Assembly: GCA_963989385.1 (NCBI GenBank)
Contig: OZ022511.1
Location: forward strand, 24,298,503-24,362,502
Direction of reading: 5' to 3'
DNA length: 64,000 nucleotides
Source of the DNA: Ctena decussata
Lineage: Eukaryota; Mollusca; Bivalvia; Lucinida; Lucinidae
Shown one piece after another: positions 1 to 11,281 of this stretch (its first letter is position 1; each line of letters opens with the position of its first letter). The position numbers were made by a program, and so were the translations under genes. The notes below the pieces were generated by a model. It did no database searches. It had not been told where the DNA came from and worked only from the letters and a program-made list of their open reading frames with translations.

Positions 1-779
1 ACGTTTGACATTAGACAACGTTAAATATATTTAGCCGGTGTTATTTTTATAAGGAGACAATTTCATTGTATTGCATTGTATTTTATATGAATTGCTGCTA
101 TTTGGCAACTTCCGGCGTGGAATTAGCCCATGTATCATCCAGTTTCATGAGTTATATCATGTCGTAACAAAACATAGTGACCTAATCATTTCAATAATAA
201 AATGCCTGTTGTTTGTTGAAATTTGATGTGAATAAGTAAAAAATCACAATTTATTGACATAATGCATTTATAATAACTTCGCATTTATAAGCGCATAGCA
301 GAGGAAAAAGCTCGTTTATTATGTTACTTGTGTAGAATTTTTAAAATGATTTCTGTATAGCTTTCTTTTTTTACATTTAAAAGGCAGTATTCCGTGTTTC
401 CTCCTAAAATTTATCATTGTCTCATTGAGCAAATGGCGAAAGAACACAGAAGACTTTCAGTGAAAATGTACAGTTTCCAGTATCCACACCCTTGTTACGT
501 ATAACCACATGCTGTCATGCATGAGTGACTTAGACGTTCTTTTTGTACATACCATTCTAAAGCTCTTGAACTTACCTTTCCGATGATATAAAGAACCACT
601 GCTTAATATCAACCGATATGATACCCCGAGCACATTTAGATTATTTCTGAAATGCCCCTTGTGTAGCGTGAGTACAGTTATTTGTCCTAATCTATATGTT
701 TGCTGGTTGGTCCATTTAGAGGTAAGAAGTCCATCACAAGGACCGAATAACTTGTATGTTTATGAACAAAAAAAAATAT
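1..779. other. Spacer, nothing recognised
   Basis: A+T-rich sequence with no coding-like frame, no clear repeat shared with the rest of the window, and no tRNA-like boxes that I could see. Confidence 0.5.
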
Positions 780-811
780 TTTATGGCGAGAGTTTCGCGC
801 GTGTAAACCTG

Positions 812-1420
812 GTTTAAGCGCCCCGGCCCGAAATCCAATGATTCACTACTGACCGTTCCAAGGCCATGCTTCCGTCGTGGTTTATTCATTGTTGTTTGTT
901 GTGTCGGTTTATCTGTTATCTTCTAGTAGTCAGTTTCCCTGTCCACTTTGCTTTCTGTTTTGTTTTGTCAATAAAAATAGACATAGGTAAAATATATATT
1001 TCATGTATTTTATGTGTTTTGAATGAACTACAACATAACCCAGAGAGAGAGTCTACCAGCCTCTACTAGCCCCACCCCCGCCACCAAATAATTCATATTT
1101 GACCGTTCCAAGACGGTGCTTCTGGTGAGTTTTATTTTTTTTTTTTTTTTTGCTATTACTGTTATTGGTTGTCGGCTTTCTTTAAGCATCTGAATTTTGG
1201 ACAGTAATTGAAAGGAAAGAGCTGACCTATTGACTTTCGCTTTTCTGTTTTGCTTTGTCTTTAAGTTTTCCTTTCCCATTTGGTGTTTAGGGCAGAATGT
1301 GCTGAACGATTGTGTCGGTTCCTTACCATTGCCTTTTCGTCAAATTTATAGTGATTTTTTCATGTATTCCATGTCTTTGGGTAATTACGGTACAGAACTA
1401 ACAGAGAATCAAAATATCTG
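812..1420 (-). repeat. Two partial R5 repeats in tandem (minus)
   Basis: The block contains ACTGACCGTTCCAAGG (about 849-864) and again TTGACCGTTCCAAGA (about 1100-1114), each followed by T-rich sequence and a TTTGCTTTCTGTTTTG or TTTTCTGTTTTGCTTTG stretch. The same core appears reversed as CTTGGAACGGTCAGTAAT near 61214 and as TTGGGACGGTCAGTAAT near 45340. I read this as two incomplete minus-strand copies of one interspersed family placed head to tail. Small ORFs inside are incidental. The family is not one I can name. Confidence 0.6.
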
Positions 1421-1472
1421 AGAATGAATTATAGGTTTCAGAAAATCTACCGTTTCCATTGTATGAATTTCA

Positions 1473-1545
1473 TGTAGCATCTCACTTATATTTTGAGAGG
1501 AGCACTGCATACTAGCATCTCACTTATAAATCGAGAGGAGCATGA
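1473..1545. repeat. Short tandem duplication, inverted partner at 2563
   Basis: Two copies of a roughly 40-bp unit, TAGCATCTCACTTATA followed by GAGAGGAGCA, sit side by side (about 1475 and 1513). The complement TGCTCTCAAAATATAAG occurs at 2563-2585, so this may be one end of a 1.1-kb terminal-inverted-repeat element. The interior 1546-2562 has no recognisable coding sequence. Confidence 0.5.
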
Positions 1546-2562
1546 CATACAATGTAGCCTTGAAGGTGGTATAATCGTGTCTATAAGAGCTAAATCACGT
1601 GACAGTCACATGTCAAACAATTTCTTGATATTCTCTTATGACATAATTAGACCACAACACTAGATGAATAAACAGTTTCGATGCAAAGCAATATCGTTTC
1701 AATGTTAGAAAATTCATCTGCATGTGATTTGGTGATCTATTTATAGCAAATGTCACTAGGTTGTAAGTTCGTGGATGTGTTCCGGGGCGTGATAAAAAAT
1801 TGACGTACCCATGTCAGGTCACTTGTTTATTATTTTCTTTTGCATAGATGCTTTTGGAAACTTTTAGTCTTAAACAGATTAGAGATAATCCAATCTATAT
1901 CATATATTAATGATTAAAGGAAGATACCCATCCATTCAAATAGGATTCAAACTGTTCTACAATGGCTTTCTTACGACTAACACATTTATAACTGTAGCGT
2001 CAAAGCCCTTTCACACAACGAGTTGAAATTCACTGTATTACTGTATGGGTATATCCGCTTGAGTACAAAATAAATAACAGTGTGCTCAGACTGTTTTCTT
2101 TGAAAACAAAATACGAGCCTGGATTCAGCCTTACTCCCAAAACATAACACTTTCTTTTGCAAGAAAAGCAGATAAGGACCCCCGGTATAATAATCACATT
2201 AAGGAACAATTATGCAATAAAATTTTGCAACCCTACTAGGACCAACTGTTTACCGGAAGGTACAAAATCAGTGATCATTACAATGTTTCCTCAGGCTGAT
2301 ATCTGAGACTAGAAACTGGCCGCTTTTGAGGTATGCAAAAAAGAAATAGCAAAAGAAGGCATAAAAGCAATTGGTTAAACTATCCCCTATTAGGCTCTTG
2401 GCATTTCCTTTTATTATGAAATAAAACCTTTATGCATGGTTAAATATGTTCGAAGAATAAACATTTAGTGAAACTTCTTTTGCGCATGAATATTTTGCAA
2501 ATTACTAACACCCACGAATTTACAAATCCCACGAATTTATAACCTCCAACGATATGCCATGC
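1546..2562. other. Spacer or interior of a possible TIR element
   Basis: No ORF with coding character and no motif I recognise. It is bounded by the inverted motif described at 1473-1545 and 2563-2585, which makes a decayed transposon interior possible but unproven. Confidence 0.4.
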
Positions 2563-2585
2563 TGCTCTCAAAATATAAGTGAGAT

Positions 2586-3318
2586 GGGGCCATAGATCTG
2601 TTACCAAGCAACTATGGAATTTTCAACTGCTGTGCTTAGTATCATGACAGAATGATTCCTCGATGACGTTTCTTAGATATCAATATGAACTCTTTGTTGC
2701 CATGGTAAAAGATTTATGACGTCATTAGAAACGGAGCATGGCAAACAGTGTGTATGCCATGCTTCGCCAATTTCATCTCATTTACTTCCTATTAACTATC
2801 AACTGTTGTCTGGCAAGACAAATAATATGCTCACTTTTCTAAATATGGTAAACAATAACAACAAATTGAACTGGCAATATATAACATTTATTTCTGAATT
2901 TTAACATTACCTAAATTGGTCAAACAGATTCACAACATGTCTGTGCACATATCAACATAACTTTTCACAACATATCAAACAGAATAATAACGTATGTTAA
3001 CAACCACATATCACTTTGCACAGAAAGAAGTTTATACAAGTATTACGTATAATACTGAATTAAAATAATAGAGATAAGTTATAAGAAAGTTTCAGTGTTC
3101 GATATACACATAGCATGCAACAGGCCGAAATTACATGTAAATTTGTGTTATTGTATTTTTTTCAAAACGATAATCGTTCAATGAATCTAAACCTGAACGG
3201 TTATGTAGGTATACCTGCCTACCCTATATCCAATCAATGCGTTTAGTATAAATCCAAATTACACGTGGTCGAAATTTGAGAGTAAGTTACTATTTCATCT
3301 GTTCTACCTTACAGTTTA
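2586..3318. other. Spacer, nothing recognised
   Basis: A+T-rich. The small ORF at its start has no recognisable motifs and low-complexity composition. Confidence 0.45.
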
Positions 3319-3500
3319 GGAGCCCCGGACGCTCAGTAGGTTAAGCGCTGGCCTGCTGATCTAGCTGTCTCAGGTTCGATCCCCGCTTAAAGCGGGATTT
3401 TTTTAAATGTAAACAGGGTTTCATTGCACACAGCCTTTCATTATCACCCTTCCATCGTCCCGGTATGACTGAAATACTGTGGAAAAGGACGTAAAATCGA
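3319..3500 (+). mobile_element. tRNA-derived SINE
   Basis: The head has RNA polymerase III internal promoter boxes: an A-box-like CTCAGTAGGTTAAGCGC (3332-3348) and a near-consensus B box GGTTCGATCCC (3373-3383), 30-40 bp apart as in tRNAs. The 5' GGAGCCC has no matching acceptor strand after the B box, so this is not a functional tRNA. The downstream CATCGTCCCGGTATGACTG and ACTGTGGAAAAGGACGTA look like the body and tail of bivalve SINEs (memory, not searched). The 3' end is uncertain. Confidence 0.75.
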
Positions 3501-4225
3501 TAGTCATCTACCCATCCATATCTTACAATTTGAGACAGAGTTGGCACAAAAAATTGTTAGGACGTTACTGTCAATGTATTGATGTACCTCCAGACCTAAA
3601 TGGATTTTTGATCACGATGTTAATTGTTTAAATTTCGCGCTGCAGATTACCCTTTGATCTTTCATTATAAAACTCTTTTTTAGTCAGCATGTCAGTCTTT
3701 GTATTCTAAACTGCAGAGGACAATAAAATATCGAGTCTGCTAACTTTTGCGAAATACGTTATTTTTATGGTTTTATTGAGAATCTTGTATTTACCACAGA
3801 TGCGAATGTGATTGCCGTACATGCATTTTTCCGATACGTTTTGCTACATAGTACATATGCATGTATTTAGACAGTTTGAGCGAACGTCGGTGGAGGTATC
3901 ATTCGACCATAAGTCAAATTTGTTTTGCACTCGACATTTTGATCTTACTAGTTTTAACATATTTGGTAAAATATTGGTCTTGGGAAGCAACATTAATATT
4001 AAAAAGACTTTTAGAAGCAATTTTGTTGTTCGTTACTCATTTAAAATACAGGAGATGGATAGTGAGCATTTAGCCTATTTGTAAGCAAGGTAACACATTC
4101 AGGAAAATCTGGGGTCACGTAATAGATATATGCACATGTCCATGCTATCTTAAGCAATATATAAATAAAATCTATACTCTGAATTGGTAACATAAGACTG
4201 AGCTAAAAAACGTAGTTAAGCTACG
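3501..4225. other. Spacer, nothing recognised
   Basis: Two overlapping frames of 70-90 codons around 3812-4084 lack recognisable domains and codon bias. I see no splice-site pairs that would make an exon. Confidence 0.4.
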
Positions 4226-4329
4226 CCACTGGCACACCTCGTTGAATTCAGCATTGGATTGACGTTGATTCATCTTATGACACTAAATCAGCGATGATTC
4301 AATATTGATCCAACATTGTGTGTCCAGTG
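4226..4329. mobile_element. R6 short palindrome-core element
   Basis: About 104 bp bounded by imperfect inverted ends CCACTGGCACAC and GTGTGTCCAGTG. The core is built of repeated ACGTTGATTCA/TGATTCAATATTGATCCAAC-type motifs, that is, direct and inverted copies of a GTTGAATC word. The same design occurs at 53541-53654 and 56848-56954. No coding capacity; non-autonomous. Confidence 0.65.
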
Positions 4330-5707
4330 ATAATGTACAAACTCGCAAATTGTTCATTATGCGAAAAGAGCTGAATAGTTTGAAACTTATATCTATTTGC
4401 ATTCAAGATCCCTAACGTCAAATCTTTCGACACCGAGTTATCACCGTAGAATGGCAGGATGCAACAGTTAATCCAAAGTTTCTGATAAGCAGGCTGTGCA
4501 TATAAACATTTTCTGCCAGAAAGATCACTCGAATCTGATCTTTATGGTTATATTTAGAAGTAGATAACCTATGTCAAAAAGACAAGGCAACAAAATAATC
4601 TTTAAATAGAAACAGTAAATATTTTAGGAACAAACTTGTGGTACATATGTTGTTATTATTGCAATACATTTATCTTGCCGTTCTGCTAACAAGTAAGGTT
4701 GCTTTACAGGCAATTGTACATCAAAGTGATGGTTAAGATAATAATAAGACGCCCAGTCTGATAAATTCAATTGTTTATTAGTGATCCACAATAAAGCAAA
4801 ATCTTGAGGCTTTCCTTTCAAGGTCTGACCACTAGTATCCTCGATGTTTTAATTAATGAAAAATAGAAAATAGTGTCAAAGGAACATGACCATGTTAATG
4901 TTAAGAAGAGCGTGAGTGGTGATTCATACTCTGATTGGTATCCTATTTATGCAAATACGCGGTTGAGAGTAGACAGTTTTTATTGTAGTATGGCAGTTAC
5001 GCTTCTGAATTATATAAGGCATTAGTATAACTTGTTTTATTTGTATAGTTATTCGTTTGTAAATATTAACTGGTTGCACAGAATGCATGAATCTGTTACT
5101 TTTGTGCTTAACAGAATTTACAAACTTTTAGTGAAGCTTTGACATCGAACAAAACCGTATGTATAAGCCCGGGACCTTTCATAACTTTAGCATCACGCCT
5201 AAAAACTAAACTGACATACATATATTAGTGAACACCTGATCAATATCTTGTCCATAAGCGACTTTTAACGCCCAATTCTTCTGTTTGATTACTTCACGCT
5301 TCCTTCCAAAGGCTCCATAATTTGAAGAAGAAAAAAAAACTGTTGATTTCTTTTTCAATGGAATAAATAAAAGTACAGTAAGGTTACATTTGTCCCGACA
5401 AGAGCACTCTGACAGCTACTCTTTTGTCATGCAATAGCGAAATCCTGAAGGACTGATTACAACTATTTCTAGACATATGGCTATTAGTTTGTCAGCATTT
5501 TTTAAGAACAAATGGCTCTGTAAGCTCTGCTTGTTTGATTTTCAGAGATGATTATTTGAAAAATTAAAATGACAAAAACATGGCGTAAATAATGGTAAAT
5601 GAAAATAACAATAATGTTGCGTAAATAATGAAAAATTAGAAAAAAATAAATAAAATGAAACTACATGTAGAGACAGTTTGTCCATTGCTCTGATTAACTC
5701 CATTTAT
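4330..5707. other. Spacer, nothing recognised
   Basis: A+T-rich, with A-rich low complexity near 5550-5660. No motif-bearing ORF on either strand. Confidence 0.45.
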
Positions 5708-5908
5708 GCCTAGCATCCCATAAATAGGACATATGCAAACTGTGCATATCAAGATCAGACGCCGCAAAACGCGGCGTCTGATCAGGGTATTCACGACTTG
5801 CAAAACACATGGGTATATCTCCTTAAAATAAAATGAAAATCATAAAAATGAATAAAACCAGACACCCCATAACTGACAAATGGACTCATCCATTTGTTAA
5901 GGATAGAA
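5708..5908 (+). mobile_element. R2 hairpin element
   Basis: It contains a perfect stem GATCAGACGCCGC-aaaa-GCGGCGTCTGATC (5753-5783) followed by AGGGTATTCAC and a distal AATGGACTCATCC motif (about 5879-5891). The same order of parts is seen at 30154-30346 and 38519-38760, and reversed at 21121-21270 and 30475-30650. No coding capacity, so a MITE-like element is the best description. Confidence 0.65.
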
Positions 5909-5960
5909 TAATCCACTTGGCATAAATGAATAAATGAATTAAAGCATACTTATACATGTT

Positions 5961-6310
5961 TATCATATGACGTCGCATCTGAGAGTGTAATAAAGCCATG
6001 CAATAAAAACAATAATCCACTAGTGGATTAAATATGCAAATTCCGTCGTAACGTTATACGTTGACGTCCATAAAAACGTCGCGTTTTCTAATGACAAAAT
6101 CGTGACGTTTCAGTGCAAAATTTGCTAATTAAATGCGATTTTAGTGTCATATGATAAATAGAATCTTGCATTCCTGCTCATGTATTATTGAATTTATCAA
6201 ACTCGTTGGGAAAAACGATTAGATGCTCGGCATAGCCTCGCATCTTATCTTCTTCCCCAACTCGTTTAATAAATTCAATAATATATGAGCACTCTTGTAA
6301 GATCCTCTAT
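5961..6310 (+). mobile_element. R3 MITE-like element, copy 1
   Basis: Starts TATCATATGACGTCGC and ends AAGATCCTCTAT, about 350 bp. The first ~200 bp is bracketed by TATCATATGAC and its complement GTCATATGATA. The second part is a foldback: TATTATTGAATTTAT...AACTCGTTGGG against CCCAACTCGTTTAATAAATTC, with GATGCTCGGC at the tip. Near-identical copies lie at 46280-46632 and 63662-64000. Confidence 0.8.
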
Positions 6311-6638
6311 ATACACCTGCATTGTTAAGGCAGTGTTATTGTATACGAATACCTTCCACGCATGTGTTTGCACCAGTTTCACAAATATAGGTGAACAAGA
6401 AGATGATTCCCTACCAAAATAAAGGAAAACAATTGTTTCTAGAAGAAGAGAGGCAAAAATAAAAATAAAAGAAGAGATGTTTTCTATGAAAATTCCCCTA
6501 TAATAAAAATAATGACAACTTGTGAAACATATTCAGAACGGTACACTTTTATCAACGTTATTTCTGATATTTTACCCACTTCTCGTTTCCAGTGGCACAG
6601 TCGTAATAAGAGTATGCCTTTGGAACTAAACTAATTGC

Positions 6639-6667
6639 AGAGAGAGAGAGGGACAGAGAGAGAGAGA
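6639..6667. repeat. (GA)n microsatellite
   Basis: Interrupted GA dinucleotide run with a GGAC interruption. Confidence 0.9.
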
Positions 6668-6717
6668 CACTGTTTTATGTAATATCGCATCCGAATCTTT
6701 TTTTTTTCATAACTGGC

Positions 6718-6934
6718 ATACTTAAAGACAGGACTTCTCTGCCCGGGGTCTGGTTCCCAGCAAAAGCATAAGTTAGCTGTACAGGTAAAGGTGTGAAAAT
6801 TTATTCAACCAATCAGTGGACTAAAATTACTAGTATTAATAATTTCATTGGCTGGCTGGAGGAATCAAGAGACAGAATGACTCTGTGGAAGTTAATCCCC
6901 CCGTATATAGTACCACTCCTGTCTTTAAAAGTAA
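6718..6934. mobile_element. Short TIR element (AAAGACAGGA ends)
   Basis: The sequence begins TACTTAAAGACAGGACT and ends with ACTCCTGTCTTTAAAAGTA, a ~17-bp imperfect terminal inverted repeat about 217 bp apart. No ORF of note. A lone AAAGACAGGA motif recurs near 52646. Confidence 0.55.
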
Positions 6935-7167
6935 TTAAGAAAGTTTAGAGAATATGCATTTAAACTCCTAATATTTGTCAGTCAGTTGAAGAAAGGCAGG
7001 ACAGACTTTACAAGGTCTTTGACTACGTAGAGTACCCTAAAACTTTTTTTATAAGTATTGGGATGGATACGTATATGGACGGGGATGGTCGTAATTAATT
7101 TTGTAAGAACTTGTGGCCCAACCCAATTGCTGTACTGATTATTTGGCAATCAAATATGTTTAAACTA

Positions 7168-7262
7168 ACTATTAAACGTTGCAGTCCCAGATCAGACTGC
7201 TTTTTAGAAGCAGTCTGATCAGGGCCTACACTTCTTTCCATTCCTTTTGCATCATTTGGATG
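7168..7262 (+). repeat. R2-type hairpin fragment
   Basis: Stem AGATCAGACTGCTT-ttag-AAGCAGTCTGATC (about 7188-7219) followed by AGGGCCTACAC and TTTCCATTCC, matching the organisation of the R2 family. A related stemless fragment is at 13965-14080. Confidence 0.55.
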
Positions 7263-7429
7263 CATAACTGCATTTTAAAACCAAATTGTTTCATTTTTAG
7301 GACAATTATGAAGTTTATTTAAGTATCCCAATTTTTAGAAGTTTTATAGTACTCATGTTATGGTTAATACGACGTCGATACAGAACAGCTTTGTGTTTAC
7401 CAGCAATATTAAGACATACGGGTACAACT

Positions 7430-7640
7430 CTAAGTTTTCCCGCAATTTTCACCAAAGGAAGCAACTTGGTTGACGCCTTGCCTGTGTGCTTCCGTGGAAG
7501 AAGGAGTTCTTAAAAAAAAGTCTACTTTTGAAGTGAAGAATTTGCTCCTAAAAGAGTAAACTTTCTCTTTTAAGAGCTGAACTAATTGAGAAGGGAGGCA
7601 AGCAACGAGGATGACAGAGTTGCTTCCTCTGAAGTTGAAC
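7430..7640 (+). repeat. R4 repeat copy
   Basis: Core AGAATTTGCTCCTAAAAGAG followed by CTTTTAAGAGCTGAAC and GAGAAGGGAGGCAA. The same order of parts occurs at nine other sites in the window. Overlapping ORFs on the minus strand arise from the repeat. Confidence 0.6.
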
Positions 7641-7655
7641 CAGTGGGAAATAGAG

Positions 7656-7730
7656 GATCTTACACTCGTGGTCATTTCATATGAAATTTATGACGTAAAT
7701 TTCATATGAAATGACCTCGAGTGTAAGATT
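7656..7730. repeat. Near-perfect inverted repeat, 35-bp arms
   Basis: Arms GATCTTACACTCG...TCATATGAAATTTA and TAAATTTCATATGA...CGAGTGTAAGATT are separated by TGACG. It is followed at once by TTTATCATATGAC, the opening word of the R3 family, so it may be a diverged relative. A long cruciform or RNA hairpin is possible. Confidence 0.8.
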
Positions 7731-7739
7731 CTGTTTATC

Positions 7740-8402
7740 ATATGACCCTTCAAACTGAACATAATTTCAATAAGAAAACTCATTGTTGACATGAATGTTA
7801 TCAATGACCTTACATGTACGCGCCAAAGTGTTATTACACGTGTGGTTATACGATTTTTATGACATGATGTTATCCACTAATTAACATAGACGCCATATGA
7901 TGAAATACAGTTACAAAGGAAAAGCCAAACTTAAATTACACAGCCTCTCTCAGCCATCTGCAGCAAAAGTGAGGAATTTACAGACAGTCATTCGAAATTA
8001 CAAACATATTTTCTATCCATCTTGATTAAAATTTTAACATGTTGGAAAATGCTTCGTAATTAGATTTGTGTATGAACACATTTATCTTCTTGTGTTTTTG
8101 GCACAAGTATATCTGATGAAATTTAGCTCGGATAAACCTGATAAATCTTTGATATATACACCAGTAAAGATAATATTTTAGCAAGTTCCTAAGAAATCTT
8201 TGTCCTGAAAGTCTAGACACGATGTTTATAATTTGTTCAGGTAGTTTTTTTTTTCTTAGGATTGATTATTTTGAATAGATTTATTTTCAACGTTGTTTCT
8301 TCTTGTCTTTTCATGACCTTTGTAAATGTTCACACATAATCCGTATTTATTTTGATATATGCATGTTGGCCGCGTTTTGGAGGCTGTTGGTAGAATGAAA
8401 TA
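7740..8402. other. Spacer, nothing recognised
   Basis: No coding-like ORF. A few ATATGATG/CATATGAT words echo R3 ends, but the similarity is too weak to call a copy. Confidence 0.4.
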
Positions 8403-8640
8403 TGAGCCGCGACACGAAAAAACCAACAATGTGGTTGTGCGCCCAGCACAGACTCAGATCAGCCTGGGCATCCGCCCAGTCTGATCAGAGTCTTCGCTGT
8501 CCGCATGGAGGTAGCTTAGACCCTTAGTTACCCTTTGAGCACTTAACAAAGAGTCTGATCAAACTGGGTGGCTACACTGGCTGATCTGAGTCTCCGCTGG
8601 GCACACAACCACATTGTTGGTTTTCTCGTGTCGCGGTTCA
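8403..8640 (+). mobile_element. R1 238-bp palindromic element, copy 1
   Basis: Runs from TGAGCCGCGACACGA to its complement CTCGTGTCGCGGTTCA. The left and right halves are reverse complements over most of the length (AACCAACAATGTGGTTGTG against CACAACCACATTGTTGGTT, and the inner CAGATCAGCCTGGGCATCC). The centre is asymmetric: GTCCGCATGGAGGTAGCTTA lies on the left, which I define as plus polarity. No ORF; probably a non-autonomous DNA transposon with very long TIRs. Confidence 0.85.
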
Positions 8641-8655
8641 ATTATGTTTAATTTT

Positions 8656-8686
8656 GGATGGATGGATGGATGGATGGATGGATGGA
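8656..8686. repeat. (GGAT)n microsatellite
   Basis: Seven to eight perfect GGAT units. Confidence 0.95.
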
Positions 8687-8689
8687 GAT

Positions 8690-9190
8690 TTAGTCCCTTT
8701 CAACAAGTATTTCACTCATATCTAGACGATGGTTGGAAGATATTGCAAGATATTGCAAGGTGTTGTGCAATGGAACCACATTAAGGATGTGTAGAATAAA
8801 CAGAACTTCAATAGATGGCTCAAAGGTTTGCGAGTACCATGTACATTTTGAAAAACAAACAAAGAACAACAAAAACAAGCAAAAACAAGTTCGTATAAAA
8901 GGAAAAAAAACTAAAATAAGGTAAAACTAATTGCTTTTGCTTTGCAAAGTTATGCCAACCTACATAAAATCAACCAAAGCAAGACCATTGCTTATAACAT
9001 TGTAGAGATAGTTTTGTTATGGTATATTCAGGGAGAGATATGTTTCCATAACGTCTACATGTATGTACAAAGATGAAAGTCCACTTGAGTAGGTTAGAGC
9101 ACCGTTTATAGGAACTACAATAAATACATTTCGCAAAAACACAACTCTGGGACTTAGTCGTTATAGCATGGCAGCATGGGTAAGGCGTTG
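8690..9190. other. Spacer, nothing recognised
   Basis: Short overlapping ORFs on both strands (about 8690-8924) with low-complexity lysine-rich translations. No exon signals seen. Confidence 0.4.
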
Positions 9191-9194
9191 TAGC

Positions 9195-9432
9195 GCCATT
9201 TCAGGTGACTGTGTATACTCTCAGGGAATACAACTCTCTAATATTCGTTTTTGCCTCTCTTCTGACAGAAAAAAAAGGACCCATATGTTGAGTAAATTCT
9301 TCGCTTTCAGAGTTGACCTTTTTTGAATGATTTTTGTCGTCTAAGGAAGCCAACAGAAAATCACAAATTAAAGTTGTTCCCTCTGTAAAGGCGGAAAACG
9401 TGGAGGTGTCTATTCTATTATATTCCATCCCA
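9195..9432 (-). repeat. Diverged R4 repeat
   Basis: TTTTTGCCTCTCTTCTGACA, GAGTAAATTCTTCGCTTTCA, AGTTGACC and GAAGCCAACAGAAAATCACA follow the R4 order seen at 14445-14705 and 51935-52085. Substantial divergence. Confidence 0.45.
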
Positions 9433-9439
9433 TAACCTT

Positions 9440-10558
9440 ACTAGGTCGTTGTGGCACCACAGATGACTTCGAAACAATCCCTTCGAGGTGTACCCATTCA
9501 CATTAAATGATTTTGTTTCGACATTTTACATACATGTTTACCGAAAAGTCTTATCTCCAAGTTCCAATATCATATGCCTCGTGATATACTATGCTTAATT
9601 TTGCATGCCAAGACATCATATACGAATTTGCAGCATGGTAAATATTGCCAAACTAGCCTTATTGGAAGAATTTTCTATGTAACATGTGTAATGTATGCAA
9701 AAACAAATACTGAAACTCAATTTTGTGTTCAAAACGATTCAGGAATATAAGTCTATCCACTTTATCTAGGTGTGGGGGAAACTGTTTGTTAGTCATTATA
9801 GACTGGCTTACAATGGCTACCATACATGTAAATGGTATCTAGTACAAATGAATTTAATTATATTTTTTCATATTTAACATTTTAACAAAATTAATTAACG
9901 CATATGTAATGAATAGCGTTAATATAATTCGTATCGGTTATTAACAATTTAAGCTTAAAAGATATACTCCCTGGCCATTTCACCATTAACAAATAAAATT
10001 ATTTTACTACATTTCGTTAGATTTTATATTCGCACATCCAAATCATCTTTGTGAAAGTCGATAAAAATGTTTTCTTTTATAAGAATTATGATTTAAAAAG
10101 ATGTTCCAATTGCACATGCAAATTAGAAAAAAAAGTCAGCCAATAATAAAGTCTACTGTTGCTCTTGCGATCACGTGATTATACCTAGTAGGTAATTTTC
10201 TCATTCGCGAATTACGTCAATCGATTTTATTTGGACCAGCCATACCATTTGGATCGCGGTGCGCGATTCTTCCAGATTTGTGATAGTGCTTGCTTTAACC
10301 GCAATTTTGGACTATTTCAGAGCTGCAAAGTAAATATTGATTGAAAATATTTTTCTGAGCAGTTTAGCAAGGGGGTAAATCTTTAAATAATTTCAAAGAC
10401 AATCGAGGAACTAATTGATCTAAAACTGGATTACAAAACCACTTAAACCACTGTTCTTGAGTTGTCAAGCCCTTATCAGAACAGGAGCCTATATCGTAAA
10501 TATTCTAATAATCTGGGTCTGCACTGTTTGTTCAGCCTTTTCTGTCCCAATACTCCAG
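9440..10558. other. Spacer, nothing recognised
   Basis: Very A+T-rich through 9840-10130. No motif-bearing ORF and no clear repeat shared within the window. Confidence 0.45.
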
Positions 10559-10948
10559 TCCCGGATCCAGGGTCTGGGCTTTGGGGCTTCAGCCCCCGCA
10601 CCCCCATCTTGACCTCTGTTTTATGTATAATATGTAGGCCCCAGATGATAAGGAGTATCTGATGACAGTTTGAGATAATTTACCACGTGGTTATGTTAAA
10701 GTATATGTTGTGACATCTCACTAGAATGGCCTTAACGAGGCGATTCTAATGAGATGTTAGAACATGTATTTCAAGGCAAAAAAGATATTATAAAAAATTG
10801 TCATCAAAATAATCCTCAATAATGTCATATCTTAAAGCTTCAACCCCCACCCCCCAATTCCTCCCCCACCCCAACACACATCTCGGTACCTCCCTACCCT
10901 ACTACTTATCCAGAGGCCCACCAATACATGGTGGTCTGGATCCGGACC
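10559..10948. mobile_element. Possible TIR element with internal hairpin
   Basis: GTCCCGGATCCAG (about 10559-10571) and CTGGATCCGGAC (about 10936-10947) form inverted ends. Inside lie C-rich runs (10590-10605, 10843-10872) and a stem GACATCTCACTAGAAT / ATTCTAATGAGATGTTAG (10712-10765). The end motif CAGTCCCGGATCC recurs at 44066, next to another C/G-rich stretch. Confidence 0.5.
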
Positions 10949-10959
10949 TAAATTCTGAC

Positions 10960-11281
10960 AGAAGAAGAGCTAAAAGTTTTGTTGAGAAAACGAACGAGTC
11001 AGGCTAACATGAAAGTATTAGTTTAGGCAAACAAAACAAATGTTGAGGATTTATGCAGGAATAGTATCCATGGTTTCTGCTAAATATCAGGCCAGGACGT
11101 AAACAATTATTTTGGCGAGAACAACAGCGAGGTCAGTGGTTCGTGCGAGCTTCCGTCTTAGCAAAAAATGGTAGAACAATATTGCTTCAATATCTCCGTA
11201 AAACTGGCGACGTTGAAGCAATGCTGCTACAATGTCGTCTGTTTGAGTGCCTTTCAGCAAAAATGATAAAGAAGTGTAGTG
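10960..11281. other. Region 3' of the receptor gene
   Basis: Lies downstream of the minus-strand receptor stop codon. I did not find a convincing AATAAA on the minus strand within the first few hundred bases. No repeat recognised. Confidence 0.4.
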
